Part shown: one piece after another, positions 11,810 to 24,952 of the stretch
How the letters are laid out: every line of letters begins with the position of its first letter
Position numbering within the stretch: position 1 is the stretch's first letter
Assembly (NCBI RefSeq): GCF_964204645.1
Contig: NC_134034.1
Span: 1,637,072 to 1,701,071 of the forward strand
Source of the DNA: Tubulanus polymorphus
Taxonomy: Eukaryota; Nemertea; Palaeonemertea; Tubulaniformes; Tubulanidae
DNA length: 64,000 nt
Direction: 5' to 3'
Translations under genes and position numbers: made by a program
Notes under the pieces: generated by a model
What the model was told of the DNA's origin: nothing
Seen by the model: the letters and a program-made list of their open reading frames with translations, nothing else
Database searches by the model: none

Positions 11810-14802
11810 TTAGCGGTTAGATCGATACATATTAGCTGGTTGTATGAATTTTTTCTGTTTACCGATCAGGGTAAGGCGAACCTTTTTCCAAAACGTAGAA
11901 CGGGCTTTATCGTCTCGCGGGTATTTCATGTAAACAACATTTGAAATGATCGTCCGCAAGGATTCGGGCATGCGCGATTCGGGTATATGATCGATATTGA
12001 GCACGAGTATGATGTTATTGCCCTCCTCGACGCACCGGTTTGCCGCCATGCTTATCACAAATTCTACCCATCTTTCCTCGATGAATGATTCGGTCAACAA
12101 AAACACGACCCACCGAGACCCGTAAATAGCGTCGATATTGTTCTGCTGTATGTAGCCACCGATTGTAAAGTCTCGAAACTCGATGCAAAACTTCGAAGCG
12201 AAATCTTTGGATTTTTCTATTTCGGGTATGAAATCCAAATAGACAAATTGAAGGTCATCCATGCTATGACTTAGAAATCCGTCAAATTTCATATCATCAG
12301 AACGGCTTACCGTCGCTATACGTAATAGTTTCGGTAGAAATCGATTGATTTTTACCATCCACCAATAGTAAATTTGCCATTTCTTTTTGGCGACAATTCG
12401 CCCAATAGCTATAATAATAGCAGCGACGCATAAAGTTGAAAAAGAAATGATTATGTCTTTGTGGTTGTCACATTCTATCCAATGTAACTGAAAATCTGCG
12501 ATAGCAACTCCGGATAGTTTTTTTGGTGAAGTACAAACAAGTTTGATCGTGGTATGATTGTGTTGGTCTTCTGCCCTAAAGTCGTAAAAGTAATGCTTTT
12601 TAGTTCGACGACTACCTAACTCTTTTAGCCAATTTCGCAATTTTCTCAGTTGACAATCGCATTCAAATGTATTACCGAGAAGAAAAATGGATCTAAAATG
12701 TCTTAAATTAATTATTTCATCAGGATCGAACGTTTTTAGTTGATTCGACGCTAAATTCAAAACGCGTAGGTTCGTTAATGGTTTTAACAGACCTGGTTGA
12801 ATCATTGACAGTCTGTTATACTTTAGCCTCAAAAACTTTAAGTTGAGAATTGCTTCAAATGCGTTTATATCCAAATGTCTAATTCCATTACTGGAGAGAT
12901 CGAGTACTTCTACTGAAGGGACTCTGCTTAGGATATGATGGATCACATGACTAGGACAGCTGCCAATCATCGTCCCTGTAAGGACGAACCAAGTTAGTTT
13001 ATAAAACGTCTTATTCCACATAAGGCTTTCACACGCGTTACGAAGCATTTGTTCTTTTAGATAGTAATTAAACGGTCCTGCAAGATTGTCTATTCCGATA
13101 TAGTGCATAGATTCGGGTAACAGATCGAACGACTTCAGGCATAAGAATACGAAAGGACTATTTAATTTAATCACTAAGGTTTGCAAATTCCGCAGGTTCT
13201 TTATGTCCTTTCTCAAATAAAAAACCCTCTCGGGGGATCGGGTACCACACGGTGATTCACCGGCATTCAGCTCAATTATACACGAGATTAATAATTTTGT
13301 CAGTCTGTTGTTTATGGTAAATGATGTGCGACTATCGAAGCAAGTTAAACCTGGTGAACTTAATGCGTTAAATAATTCTAGTCTTGTGTGGGAAATAATG
13401 AATTCCGTGAGATTCAAATTATGGATGTTGTTCTGAACCAAAAATATTCTACGCAGTTCAACGAGTCCTTTGAATTGATGCTTTTTAAAATTCGTTCTGC
13501 AATATTCCATTCCCAGGTTTTCCAAACTTTTGAACCCACGAAAAAAGCCTGTATCAATTTCAGGTATCCGATTATGCATAAGACTTAAAGCCTTCAAATT
13601 CTGTACGTGTAAATATTTAAATATTGATGTAGTCAAAGAAATCGCTTCAAACGACCAAACAGCCGCTAAAAATAAATATTCTAAGAAAGCGCAATTTTGT
13701 AAAGAATGAAATAAATTGTGAATATCTTCGACGGAGTGATTTGTAGGACACACGCGTCTGATTATGACCGATTGAGGTTTGGCGAACAGAATAAAATTGT
13801 AAGCGAATAATCTCAGATGCTTATTCTTCATGAGAGCCTGTTTGTCAATAAACCGTACTGGATTACATGAAACATCGAGCGATCTCAGATTCGGTAGATG
13901 ATGAAGTGATTCGCGTCCCACCAGTGAACTCAATGCATTTTCCGCTATCTTTAATATAATCAACATCGGTAATCGACGGAACGGTTTTATACTCTTTATC
14001 CTATTCTTCGACAAGTAAAGAATATTTATGTTATTCTTTATTCGGGGGAACTTCGTGAGTCCTTTATTCCTGCAGTTAGCCATACCAAACCTGGAAAATT
14101 TGTTCAGGTGTTAGTGTTGCGGATAAAAGTTTCTTTTAACTCGAAAAATCACCTAATCTATTAATAACTTCCAATCAAATTGCGTTGTGGAAACGGCAAT
14201 AACACAAGGGTCGGGTGAGTTAGGGGTTTCGGGCCCTGCCTTTCTAATTAGGGTTTCATGGGTCTTCGTAGAAAAGCCTATTGAAATTCTAGTTGAATTT
14301 GACTTATTACCCGAACAGTGATCGCCCATACCTGCTATTCTAACACTCATCCTCTCTCAAATGCATCTTTTCGCGTGCCATCATCGGAGATTTTAACCCC
14401 AGGCTCTACACTGCTAAACTTTACATTTCTTTTCAATTTGACCCCAGCCTCCAATTCTAGATACAAATTCGCCCTGGCAATAGATACAAAATAGATTTTT
14501 ACTTACCATTTCAAACCATAACGTTTATAATAACAGCGACACACTGACGGGCAACCGTAGTAAAAGCGTCTGCTGAGGATACCGTCGCGTCGGTTTGGAC
14601 GCCGCTTATCGTCGACTATTCCAGAATACAGCATCATACTACCGCCGAGTGCCGACCGGTATTTCTCATAATCTAGTAAGTTACTTTCTGAACTCCACGG
14701 CGTTCTGTCGATTTCATCAATAATTTCCGATATGGCACCACAGCGGCAAAGCAGTATCGCAACCACGAGAATTAGAAGTTTAGACGCGGACATTTTCATC
14801 AT
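11810..14802 (-). CDS. Toll-like receptor 1 of the array (LRR-TM-TIR)
   Basis: Minus-strand exons 14802-14507 and 14090-11810, joined in phase 2 (ATG|GTAAGT, TTTTCCAG acceptor), give 858 residues. Exon 1 has a signal peptide, a short acidic linker and the first half of an LRR cap (CPSVCRC). Exon 2 finishes the cap (ANCRNKGLTKFP) and carries LRRs, one C-terminal cap (FECDC...C...C), a membrane helix and a TIR domain. Only one cysteine cluster lies before the membrane, the vertebrate-like sccTLR plan. TIR box 1 is FDGFLSHS, box 2 keeps RD but reads RDFTIGG, so the usual BB-loop Pro is absent, and box 3 has FW. The start at 14802 is chosen because the sister genes share it; the open frame runs further upstream without support. 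By family it should sense microbial or Spatzle-like ligands and signal through TIR adaptors. The ligand is unknown. Confidence 0.92.
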
Positions 14803-16412
14803 TCTGTCACTGATCGCATCGAACAGACGACCAAAATTATACGTGCATCGATGCAACAAAAGTATACTATGAATTATCAAATGATATGAATTGTAAATTC
14901 CGTGTAAAACGCTGCAATGAATGCACAGTGACTTAATACTTAATATCAATTCTAGTTTATCTTCCTGGTTATTGGATACATTGTTCTATCAAAGCCGCCC
15001 AAAATTTCTGAACATTTCTACCTAGGGCTTCTAATCTATACATGCATGCATTTCGGGGTTTTGTCGATACCCGGAACCATCCTCAATATTCAAAGGTACC
15101 GTATTCAAGCCGGTTGCTTATTTCAACAACATAAAGCTACGAACACGAGGTGGAAATTTTGCCGCCTAATTTGAAAAAAAAGCGAATTAAGCGAAACGAT
15201 TTTTCACAAAAACAGAATAATTATGAGTTCATGGATTTTTAACAGGACCATGATGAACCATGATGTACCGCGCGAGGAGACCACTATCCCAACATTCTAA
15301 ACAAAGTCGCTTCCCAATACCCTCTCTACAGATCCGCCAGTCTCACGGTGTTATCACGTTAGAATCCCCGAGACAACATCTGAAATATACTGAGTATCGC
15401 AGAAACTTATACTCGATATGTCTACACCAAAATCAAACTGCAAAAACATTCATTTTAAGGTTTGAATTTATTTTTACTCGAACGAAATGACAAATCGATT
15501 CTGTAATTCTTGGCTAACATGAATTGATCCCTTATTCATATACAAAACAGTTCAAGAGCGGGCCTAGTTTATACCCGAATATAGTTATTACATACAATAT
15601 GATAAACTTGAACATATCTCACTCATAATTCACCTTTACGTCGCATTTACAAATTATTATTTCGAATTAAAATACCTGAATCTAACACACAAAATTTATG
15701 CACAAACACTCATTTCAACTACGGCAAAATTTGTTGATTTATTTTTACTCGAATACACGTGAACAAAATGACAAATCAAATATTCCTTGGCTTACATAAC
15801 TTAATATATCATCTATAATATATTACATCTTAATATTATTAATATAATATTATTATCATTATAATATTATTAGTATTATATCTTAATATATAACAAGCAC
15901 TTCAAGGGTGGACCTACTAGTTTAAACTGGAGTAATTAATGCCGAAATGAGATATTTGACAAATAATTAAAAATAACTGAAGTACACTTATAATCAGCTC
16001 ATTATAGATCGCATTTACAAGATAAAATATTTTGAATTTAGAAAATTAAATACATCGAACATTCAAAATGAATCTGGACCGTGTTTAATACAGAGTTATA
16101 TATGTTATATCGTGAATTAGATTTTACACAGTTTTTTAGAATTAATGTATTTTTAATGAAAAGTCGGACAATCTGATTACCAACGCATGATCATAAAATA
16201 TGTATTTGTCTGTGATGTCTGGCTTTAGTGTTGCCAAAAAATCCGGGTGAAGCGTTGAAAATCAGTTTTATTTGTTAAGTAGGCAAAGGTCTGAGGGGAT
16301 GGGAATTTACCGCTATGTGCACACGTTGAGATAGGGGGTCCTCCCTATTTTCAGATACAAAAAAAGAAATAGGGGTCCATACTCGGTATATCAGGCGAGT
16401 AGCTTTGATAGA
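14803..16412. other. Spacer between TLR1 and TLR2, duplicated
   Basis: From the TLR1 gene to about 16070 this is nearly identical to the sequence upstream of TLR2 (19400-20640), including an AT-rich hairpin-forming stretch at about 15800-15895. From about 16070 to 16412 it matches the 3' flank of TLR3 (20775-21127) instead. Relative to 20640-20775 it lacks about 120 bp. No other gene is visible. TTTATT at about 16267 is a candidate minus-strand poly(A) signal for TLR2. Confidence 0.7.
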
Positions 16413-19399
16413 TTAGCGGTTAGATCGATACATATTAGCTGGTTGTATGAATTTTCTCTGTTTACCGATCAGGGTAAGGCGAACCTTTTTCCAAAACGTA
16501 GAACGGGCTTTATCGTCTCGCGGGTATTTCATGTAAACAACATTTGAAATGATCGTCCGCAAGGATTCGGGCATGCGCGATTCGGGTATATGATCGATAT
16601 CGAGCACGAGTATGATGTTATTGCCCTCCTCGACGCACCGGTTTGCCGCCATGCTTATTACAAATTCTACCCATCTTTCCTCGATGAATGATTCGGTCAA
16701 CAAAAACACGACCCACCGAGACCCGTAAATAGCGTCGATATTGTTCTGTTGTATGTAGCCACCGATTGTAAAGTCTCGAAACTCGACGCAAAACTTCGAA
16801 GCGAAATCTTTGGATTTTTCTATTTCGGGTATGAAATCCAAATAGACAAATTGAAGGTCATCCATGCTATGACTTAGAAATCCGTCAAATTTCATATCAT
16901 CAGAACGGCTTACCGTCGCTATACGTAATAGTTTCGGTAGAAATCGATTGATTTTTACCATCCACCAATAGTAAATTTGCCATTTCTTTTTGGCGACAAT
17001 TCGTCCAATAGCCACAATAATAGCAGCGACGCATAAAGTCGAAAGAGAAATGATTATATCTTTGTGGTTGTCACATTCTATCCAATGTAACTGAAAATCT
17101 GCGATAGCAACTCCGGATAGTTTTTTTGGTGAAGTACAAACAAGTTTGATCGTGGTATGATTGTGTTGGTCTTCTGCCCTAAAGTCGTAAAAGTAATGCT
17201 TTTTAGTTCGACGACTACCTAACTCTTTTAGCCAATTTCGCAATTTTCTCAGTTGACAATCGCATTCAAATGTATTACCGAGAAGAAAAATGGATCTAAA
17301 ATGTCTTAAATTAATTATTTCATCAGGATCGAACGTTTTTAGTTGATTCGATGCTAAATTCAAAACGCGTAGGTTCGTTAATGGTTTTAACAGACCTGGT
17401 TGAATCGTGGACAGTCTGTTATACTTTAGCCTCAAAAACTTTAAGTTGAGAATTGCTTCAAATGCGTTTATATCCAAATGTCTAATTCCATTACTGGAGA
17501 GATCGAGTACTTCTACTGAAGGGACTCTGCTTAGGATATGATGGATCACATGACTAGGACAGCTGCCAATCATCGTCCCTGTAAGGACTAACCAAGTTAG
17601 TCTATAAAACGTCTTATTCCACATAAGGCTTTCACACGCGTTATGAAGCAGTTGTTCTTTTAGATAGTAATTAAACGGTCCTGCAAGATTGTCTATTCCG
17701 ATATAATGCATAGATTCGGGTAACAGATCGAACGACTTCAGGCATAAGAATACGAAAGGACTATTTAATTTAATCACTAAGGTTTGCAAATTCCGCAGGT
17801 TCTTTATGTCCTTTCTCAAATAAAAAACCCTCTCGGGGGATCGGGTACCACACGGTGATTCACCGGGATTCAGCTCAATTATACACGAGATTAATAATTT
17901 TGTCAGTCTGTTGTTTATGGTAAATGATGTGCGACTATCGAAGCAAGTTAAACCTGGTGAACTTAATGCGTTAAATAATTCTAGTCTTGTGTGGGAAATA
18001 ATGAATTCCGTGAGATTCAAATTATGGATGTTGTTCTGAACCAAAAATATTCTACGCAGTTCAACGAGTCCTTTGAATTGATGCTTTTTAAAATTCGTTC
18101 TGCAATATTCCATTCCCAGGTTTTCCAAACTTTTGAACCCACGAAAAAAGCCTGTATCAATTTCAGGTATCCGATTATGCATAAGACTTAAAGCCTTCAA
18201 ATTCTGTACGTGTAAATATTTAAATATTGATGAAGAAATCGCTTCAAACGACCAAACAGCCACTAAAAATAAATATTCTAAGAAAGCGCAATTGTGTAAA
18301 GAATGAAATAAATTGTGAATATCTTCGACGGAGTGATTTGTAGGACACACGCGTCTGATTATGACCGATTGAGGTTTGGCGAACAGAATAAAATTGTAAG
18401 CGAATAATCTCAGATGCTTATTCTTCATGAGAGCCTGTTTGTCAATAAACCGTACTGGATTACATGAAACATCGAGCGATCTCAGATTCGGTAGATGATG
18501 AAGTGATTCGCGTCCCACCAGTGAACTCAATGCATTTTCCGCTATCTTTAATATAATCAACATCGGTAATCGACGGAACGGTTTTATACTCTTTATCCTA
18601 TTCTTCGACAAGTAAAGAATATTTATGTTATTCTTTATTCGGGGGAACTTCGTGAGTCCTTTATTCCTGCAGTTAGCCATACCAAACCTGGAAAATTTGT
18701 TCAGGTGTTAGTGTTGCGGATAAAAGTTTCTTTTAACTCGAAAAATCACCTAATCTATTAATAACTTCCAATCAAATTGCGTTGTGGAAACGGCAATAAC
18801 ACAAGGGTCGGGTGAGTTAGGAGGTTCGGGCCCTGCCTTTCTAATTAGGGTTTTATGGGTCTTCGCAGAAAAGCCTATTGAAATTCTAGTTGAATTTGAC
18901 TTATTACCCGAACAGTGATCGCCCATACCTGCTATTCTAACACTCATCCTCTCTCAAATGCATCTTTTCGCGTGCCATCATCGGAGATTTTAACCCCAGG
19001 CTCTACACTGCTAAACTTTACATTTCTTTTCAATTCGACCCCTGCCTCCAATTCTAGATACAAATTCGCCCTGGCAATAGATACAAAATAGATTTTTACT
19101 TACCATTTCAAACCATAACGTTTATAATAACAGCGACACACTGACGGGCAACCGTAGTAAAAGCGTCTGCTGAGGATACCGTCGCGTCGGTTTGGACGCC
19201 GCTTATCGTCGACTATTCCAGAATACAGCATCATACTACCGTCGAGTGCCGACCGGTATTTCTGATAATCTAGTAAGTTACTTTCTGAACTCCACGGCGT
19301 TCTGTCGATTTCATCAATAATTTCCGATATGGCACCATAGCGGCAAAGCAGTATCGCAACCACGAGAATTAGAAGTTTAGTCGCGGACATTTTCATCAT
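16413..19399 (-). CDS. Toll-like receptor 2 of the array, likely crossover hybrid
   Basis: Minus-strand exons 19399-19104 and 18687-16413, same phase-2 intron as TLR1, 856 residues. Domain order is signal peptide, LRR cap, LRRs, single C-terminal cap, membrane helix, TIR. The leader, LRR region and 5' flank are almost identical to TLR1, with a six-base deletion (SSSIF against LTTSIF) and a few substitutions. The last part of the TIR domain and the 3' flank instead follow TLR3 (LDIDHIPES and GKQRKF rather than LNIDHIPES and GKQKKF). This fits origin by unequal crossing-over in the TIR-coding region. It is intact and looks functional. As in TLR1, box 2 reads RDFTIGG without the BB-loop Pro. Confidence 0.92.
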
Positions 19400-21127
19400 T
19401 CTGTCACTGATCGCATCGAACAGACGACCAAAATTCTACGTGCATCGATGCAACAAAAGTATACTATGAATTATCAAATGATATGAATTGTAAATTCCGT
19501 GTAAAACGCTGCAATGAATGCACAGTGACTTAATACTTAATATCAATTCTAGTTTATCTTCCTGGTTATTGGATACATTGTTCTATCAAAGCCGCCCCAA
19601 ATTTCTGAACATTTCTACCTAGGGCTTCTAATCTATACATGCATGCATTTCGGGGTTTTGTCGATACCCGGAACCATCCTCAATATTCAAAGGTACCGTA
19701 ATCAAGCCGGTTGCTTATTTCAACAACATAAAGCTACGAACACGAGGTGGAAATTTTGCCGCCTAATTTGAAAAAAAAGCGAATTAAGCGAAACGATTTT
19801 TCACAAAAACAGAATAATTATGAGTTCATGGATTTTTAACAGGACCATGATGAACCATGATGTACCGCGCGAGGAGACCACTATCCCAACATTCTAAACA
19901 ATACCCTCTCTACAGATCCGCCAGTCTCACGGTGTTATCACGTTAGAATCCCCGAGACAACATCTGAAATATACTGAGTATCGCAGAAACTTATACTCGA
20001 TATGTCTACACCAAAATCAAACTGCAAAAACATTCATTTTAAGGTTGAATTTATTTTTACTCGAACAAAATGACAAATCGATTCTGGAATTCTTGGCTAA
20101 CATGAATTGATCCCTTATTCATATACAAAACAGTTCAAGAGCGGGCCTAGTTTATACCCGAATATAGTTATTACATACAATATGATAAACTTGAACATAT
20201 CTCACTCATAATTCACCTTTACGTCGCATTTACAAATTATTATTTCGAATTAAAATACCTGAATCTAACACACAAAATTTATGCACAAACACTCATTTCA
20301 ACTACGGCAAAATTTGTTGATTTATTTTTACTCGAATACACGTGAACAAAATGACAAATCAAATATTCCTTGGCTTACATAACTTAATATATTATCTATA
20401 ATATATTACATCTTAATATTATTAATATAATATCATTATCATTATAATATTATTAGTATTATATCTTAATATATTACAAGCACTTCAAGGGTGGACCTAC
20501 TAGTTTAAACTGGAGTAATTAATGCCGAAATGAGATATTTGACAAATTATAAAAAATAACTGAAGTACACTTATAATCAGCTCATTATAGATCGCATTTA
20601 CAAGATAGAATATTTTGAATTTAGAAATTAAATACATCGAACATTCAAAATGAATGTAAAACAATAATGATCTTTAAAGCAACTGTTTAGTGCGCGTGAC
20701 AGGAATGACTGGTGAGTTTATAAGGTTAACACGATAAATAACAAATGATTATTTTGAACAGATTATATTTCTTCAAATGGGTTTCAATCTGGACCGTGTT
20801 TAATACAGAGTTATATATGTTATATCGTGAATTAGATTTTACACAGTTTTTTAGAATTAATGTATTTTTAATGAAAAGTCGGACAATCTGATTACCAACG
20901 CATGATCATAAAATATGTATTTGTCTGTGATGTCTGGCTTTAGTGTTGCCAAAAAATCCGGGTGAAGCGTTGAAAATCAGTTTTATTTGTTAAGGAGGCA
21001 AAGGTCTGAGGGGATGGGAATTTACCGCTATGTGCACACGTTGAGATAGGGGGTCCTCCCTATTTTAAGATACAAAAAAAGAAATAGGGGTCCATACTCG
21101 GTATATCAGGCGAGTAGCTTTGATAGA
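19400..21127. other. Spacer between TLR2 and TLR3
   Basis: Near-identical copy of the TLR1 upstream spacer up to about 20640. Then comes about 120 bp missing from the TLR1-TLR2 spacer, and then the TLR3 3' flank. The AT-rich hairpin stretch recurs at about 20390-20475. No gene or RNA is seen. Confidence 0.7.
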
Positions 21128-23982
21128 TTAGCGGTTAGATCGATACATATTAGCTGGTTGTATGAATTTTCTCTGTTTACCGATCAGGGTAAGGCGAACC
21201 TTTTTCCAAAACGTAGAACGGGCTTTATCGTCTCGCGGGTATTTCATGTAAACAACATTTGAAATGATCGTCCGCAAGGATTCGGGCATGCGCGATTCGG
21301 GTATATGATCGATATCGAGCACGAGTATGATGTTATTGCCCTCCTCGACGCACCGGTTTGCCGCCATGCTTATTACAAATTCTACCCATCTTTCCTCGAT
21401 GAATGATTCGGTCAACAAAAACACGACCCACCGAGACCCGTAAATAGCGTCGATATTGTTCTGTTGTATGTAGCCACCGATTGTAAAGTCTCGAAACTCG
21501 ATGCAAAACTTCGAAGCGAAATCTTTGGATTTTTCTATTTCGGGTATGAAATCCAAATAGACAAATTGAAGGTCTTCCATGCTATGACTCAGAAATCCGT
21601 CAAATTTCATATCATCAGAACGGCTTACCGTCGCTATACGTAATAGTTTCGGTAGAAATCGATTGATTTTTACCATCCACCAATAGTAAATTTGCCATTT
21701 CTTTTTGGCGACAATTCGCCCAATAGCTATAATAATAACAGTGACGCAAATAGTTGAAAGAGAAATGACTACATCTTTGTGGTTGTCACATTCTATCCAA
21801 TGTAACTGAAAATCTGCGATAGCAACTCCGGATAGTTTTCTTGGTGAAGTACATAGGAGTTTGAACGTGGTCTTTTTGTGTAAGATTGCTGCTACTAAGT
21901 ATTCAAATGAGCAAAAATTGTTTGTTCGATGACTATTCAACTCTTTTAGCCAATTTCGCAATTTTCTCAGTTGACAATCGCATTCAAATGTATTACCGAG
22001 AAGAAAAATGGATCTAAAATGTCTTAAATTAATTATTTCATCAGGATCGAACGTTTTTAGTTGATTCGATGCTAAATTCAAAACGCGTAGGTTCGTTAAT
22101 GGTTTTAACAGACCTGGCTGAATCGTGGACAGTCTGTTATACTTTAGGCTCAAATCCTGTAATCTAGGGGTCGATTCAAACGTGTTTCTATCCAAATGTC
22201 TAATTCCATTACTGGAGAGATCGAGTGTTTCTACTGAAGGAACTCTGCTTAGAATATGATGGATCACATGACTTGGACATTCACCAATAATCGTCCCAGT
22301 AAGTCGCAGATATACGAGTTTATAAAACGTCTTATTCCACATAAGGCTTTCACACGCGTTATGAAACATTAGTTTGTTTAAATAATAATTAAACGGTCCT
22401 GCAAGATTGTTTATTCCGATTAAATCCATAGATTCAGGTAACAAATCAAATGACTTCAGGCATAACATTGCGGCAGGACTATCTAATGTAATCACTAATT
22501 TTTGCAACTGCCGCAGGTTCTTTATGTCCTCCCTCAAATAAAAAACTCTCTCGAGGGAACCGGGTAGGCCACTATGATCCCCACACGGTGATTCAGTGGG
22601 AACCAGTCCAATAATACATGTGATATCTAATTCTGTCAGTGTGTTATTTATGGCAAATGATGTGCGACTATCGAAGCACGTTAAACCGTGTGAACTATGT
22701 GCGTTAAATACTTTTAGTTTTGGGCTGGAAATTATGATTTCTGTGAGATTCAAATTGTGGATGTTGTTCAATACCAAGGATATCTCCTGAAGATTAACGA
22801 GTCCTTTGAATTGATGCTTTCGAAAATTCGTTTTGCAATAGTTCATCTGCAGGATTTCTAAACTTTTAAACCCATAAAAAAAGCCTATATCTATTTCAGG
22901 TATCCGATTATACCTTAGACTTAAAATCTTTAAGTTCTGTACAGGTAGATATTTCGATATTGAAGCGGTCAAAGAAATTGGTTCAAAATGCCACGCTCCT
23001 CGTAATTGTAACTCTTCTAAGAAAGCGCAATTTTGCAAAGAATGAAATAATTTGTGAATATCTTTGACAGTATGCTTGGTAGGACACACCTTTCTTACCA
23101 ATAATGTAATAGTTTTGAATAACAGAAAAAAGTTGTAAACGAACGTTTTCAGATGCTTGTTCTTCATGAGAGCCTGTTTGCCAATAAACCGTACTGGATT
23201 ACATGAAACATCGAGCAATATCAGATTCGGTAGATAATGAAGTGATTTGCGTCCCACCAGTGAACTCAGTGCGTTTTCCCGTAATCCTAGCCCATCCAAT
23301 CTCGGTAATCGACGGAACGGTTTTATGCTCTTTATCCTATTCTGCGACAAGTCAAGAATGTTTATGTTATTCTTTATTCGGGGGAACTTCGTGAGTCCTT
23401 TATTCCTGCAGTTAGCGATACCATGTCTGAAAATATATTTTCAGGTGCAAATGTTACGCAAGAAAAGTATCTTTTAAATCGAATTGAATGAATTGCTGTG
23501 AATCAAATTGCGTTGCTCATATCATTAATATACGTACTAGGGATGGGCTAGCTCGGGGTTTCGGGCCCGTTTCTCTCTAATTGAATCTGCCGTTTATCCT
23601 TGCGGGGGGTTTTTCAACACTAAGTATTCTGTTCAACACTAAGTATTCTGACCCATAAGCTTCGTCTTTACATTTCTCCGATATAGAATGGTTATAGATA
23701 TCAAACTTACCCGCGTTGATAATAACAGCGACACACCGACGGGCAACCGTAGTAAAAGCGTCTGCTGAGGATATCGTCGCGTCGGTTTGGACGCCGCTTA
23801 TCGTCGACTATTCCAGAGTACAGCATCATACTACCGTCGAGTGACCGATATTTCTGATAATCCAGTAAATTACTTTCTGAACTCCAAGGCGTTCTTTCGA
23901 TTTCATCGATAATTTCCGATACGATACCACGGCGGTACAGCAGTATCGCAACCACGAGAATTAGAAGTTTAGACGCGGCCAT
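21128..23982 (-). CDS. Toll-like receptor 3 of the array
   Basis: Minus-strand exons 23982-23711 and 23426-21128, phase-2 intron (CGCGG|GTAAGT, ATTTTCAG acceptor), 856 residues. Across the splice the LRR cap reads CPSVCRCYYQRG then HGIANCRNKG, so the cap is complete although exon 2 has no early ATG of its own. The outer LRRs differ clearly from TLR1 and TLR2 (with insertions such as the segment near 22560-22600). From the last LRRs through membrane helix and TIR the protein is nearly identical to them. TIR features: FDGFLSHS, RDFTIGG, TFWKK. The upstream ATG at 24090 is in frame but not shared, so 23982 is preferred. The pattern of diverged sensing domain and uniform signalling domain suggests selection on the ectodomain plus homogenisation of the 3' part. 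Confidence 0.92.
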
Positions 23983-24884
23983 TTTCTTCAGTCTGTCACT
24001 GATCACCAAACAGACGACAGTGATAACGTGTACAAGGATCCAATGACTGTATACAGTGAAATATGAAATATGAAATATCAATCTAAGCAAACTTCCTTCT
24101 CTTTCTTATCTTTATCGTTTTTTTTTTGTTATGCTTTGAAATAATGAGTCAAGGTCGAATATCGAAACTAAAGCTTCCTGCTTGTGTTGGTAGATTTCTT
24201 CACCATTAGGCACCTGTAATTTGTGAATGCAGTTATCAATATTTTCCAATACTGGGAGTTTAATATCCCAATAATGCAATAAAGAAGTTTCCAGTTTCTA
24301 GGCGCCATTTTGTGGCGGTCCCTCGAGGTCCCCATTGTTGCGATGATTTGCGCTCATTTTTAAAACATAAGTTTAGATTGAATATCATATAGTTCTGCAG
24401 TCCCTTGCTCGACGAAATCAATTTACACACCATTTTAAAGGAAATGAAATGCAGATATTTGCTGGCGATTCTTGGAACTCAGAGTTAAATCTTAACTTTT
24501 ACTGTGGAACTCGTGGAGATCGAGGATCATATTATCTTATTTTTAATGTGGCCCGAAGCTACGAGAAGATTGCTCGTAGCCCGAATCAGCCACTGACGAC
24601 ACTATAAGTATCACCTGACGCGTTGCTACCTGGAGGCGCCTTGCTGTCTAAATAAAGTGTCGGGCCGAGTCGTTTTCAATGGGGATTAATTACCGTTAGA
24701 TCAAGGACGCATAAACTAGTTCATAAGTCCATCAATCATAGTTGCTTCTATTCATACTGCGCATCTAACAAGGCCAGAAGCACTTGAATATGACCCACAT
24801 CTAAAACGTATAGCATCATTCCTCCGCTCTCCTTACAAAATACTGAGACCCCATTAGTACTAGTGTAGTCGTAGTATAGTGTAG
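23983..24884. other. Spacer between TLR3 and the piggyBac-type gene
   Basis: No exon seen. The segment at about 24470-24560 resembles 60-180 at the start of the window (a shared phrase around GGATCATATT), so a low-copy dispersed repeat is present. I looked here and after 27001 for matching inverted ends around TTAA and found none convincing. Confidence 0.4.
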
Positions 24885-24891
24885 TATAAAA
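24885..24891 (+). promoter_or_regulatory. TATA box of the piggyBac-type gene
   Basis: TATAAAA lies 62 bp before the ATG at 24953, leaving room for a short leader of about 30 nt. It is preceded by repeated TAGTGTAGT-like phrases. Confidence 0.55.
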
Positions 24892-24952
24892 CGGGTCTTG
24901 CTCAGTGAAGCAACGGATATCACTCGATTCACATCCACACTACAAGCTGAAG

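Noticed and set aside
14803-14949. 49-residue N-terminal extension of TLR1
   Set aside because: The frame is open, but the sister gene TLR2 does not share it and the signal peptide starts at 14802.
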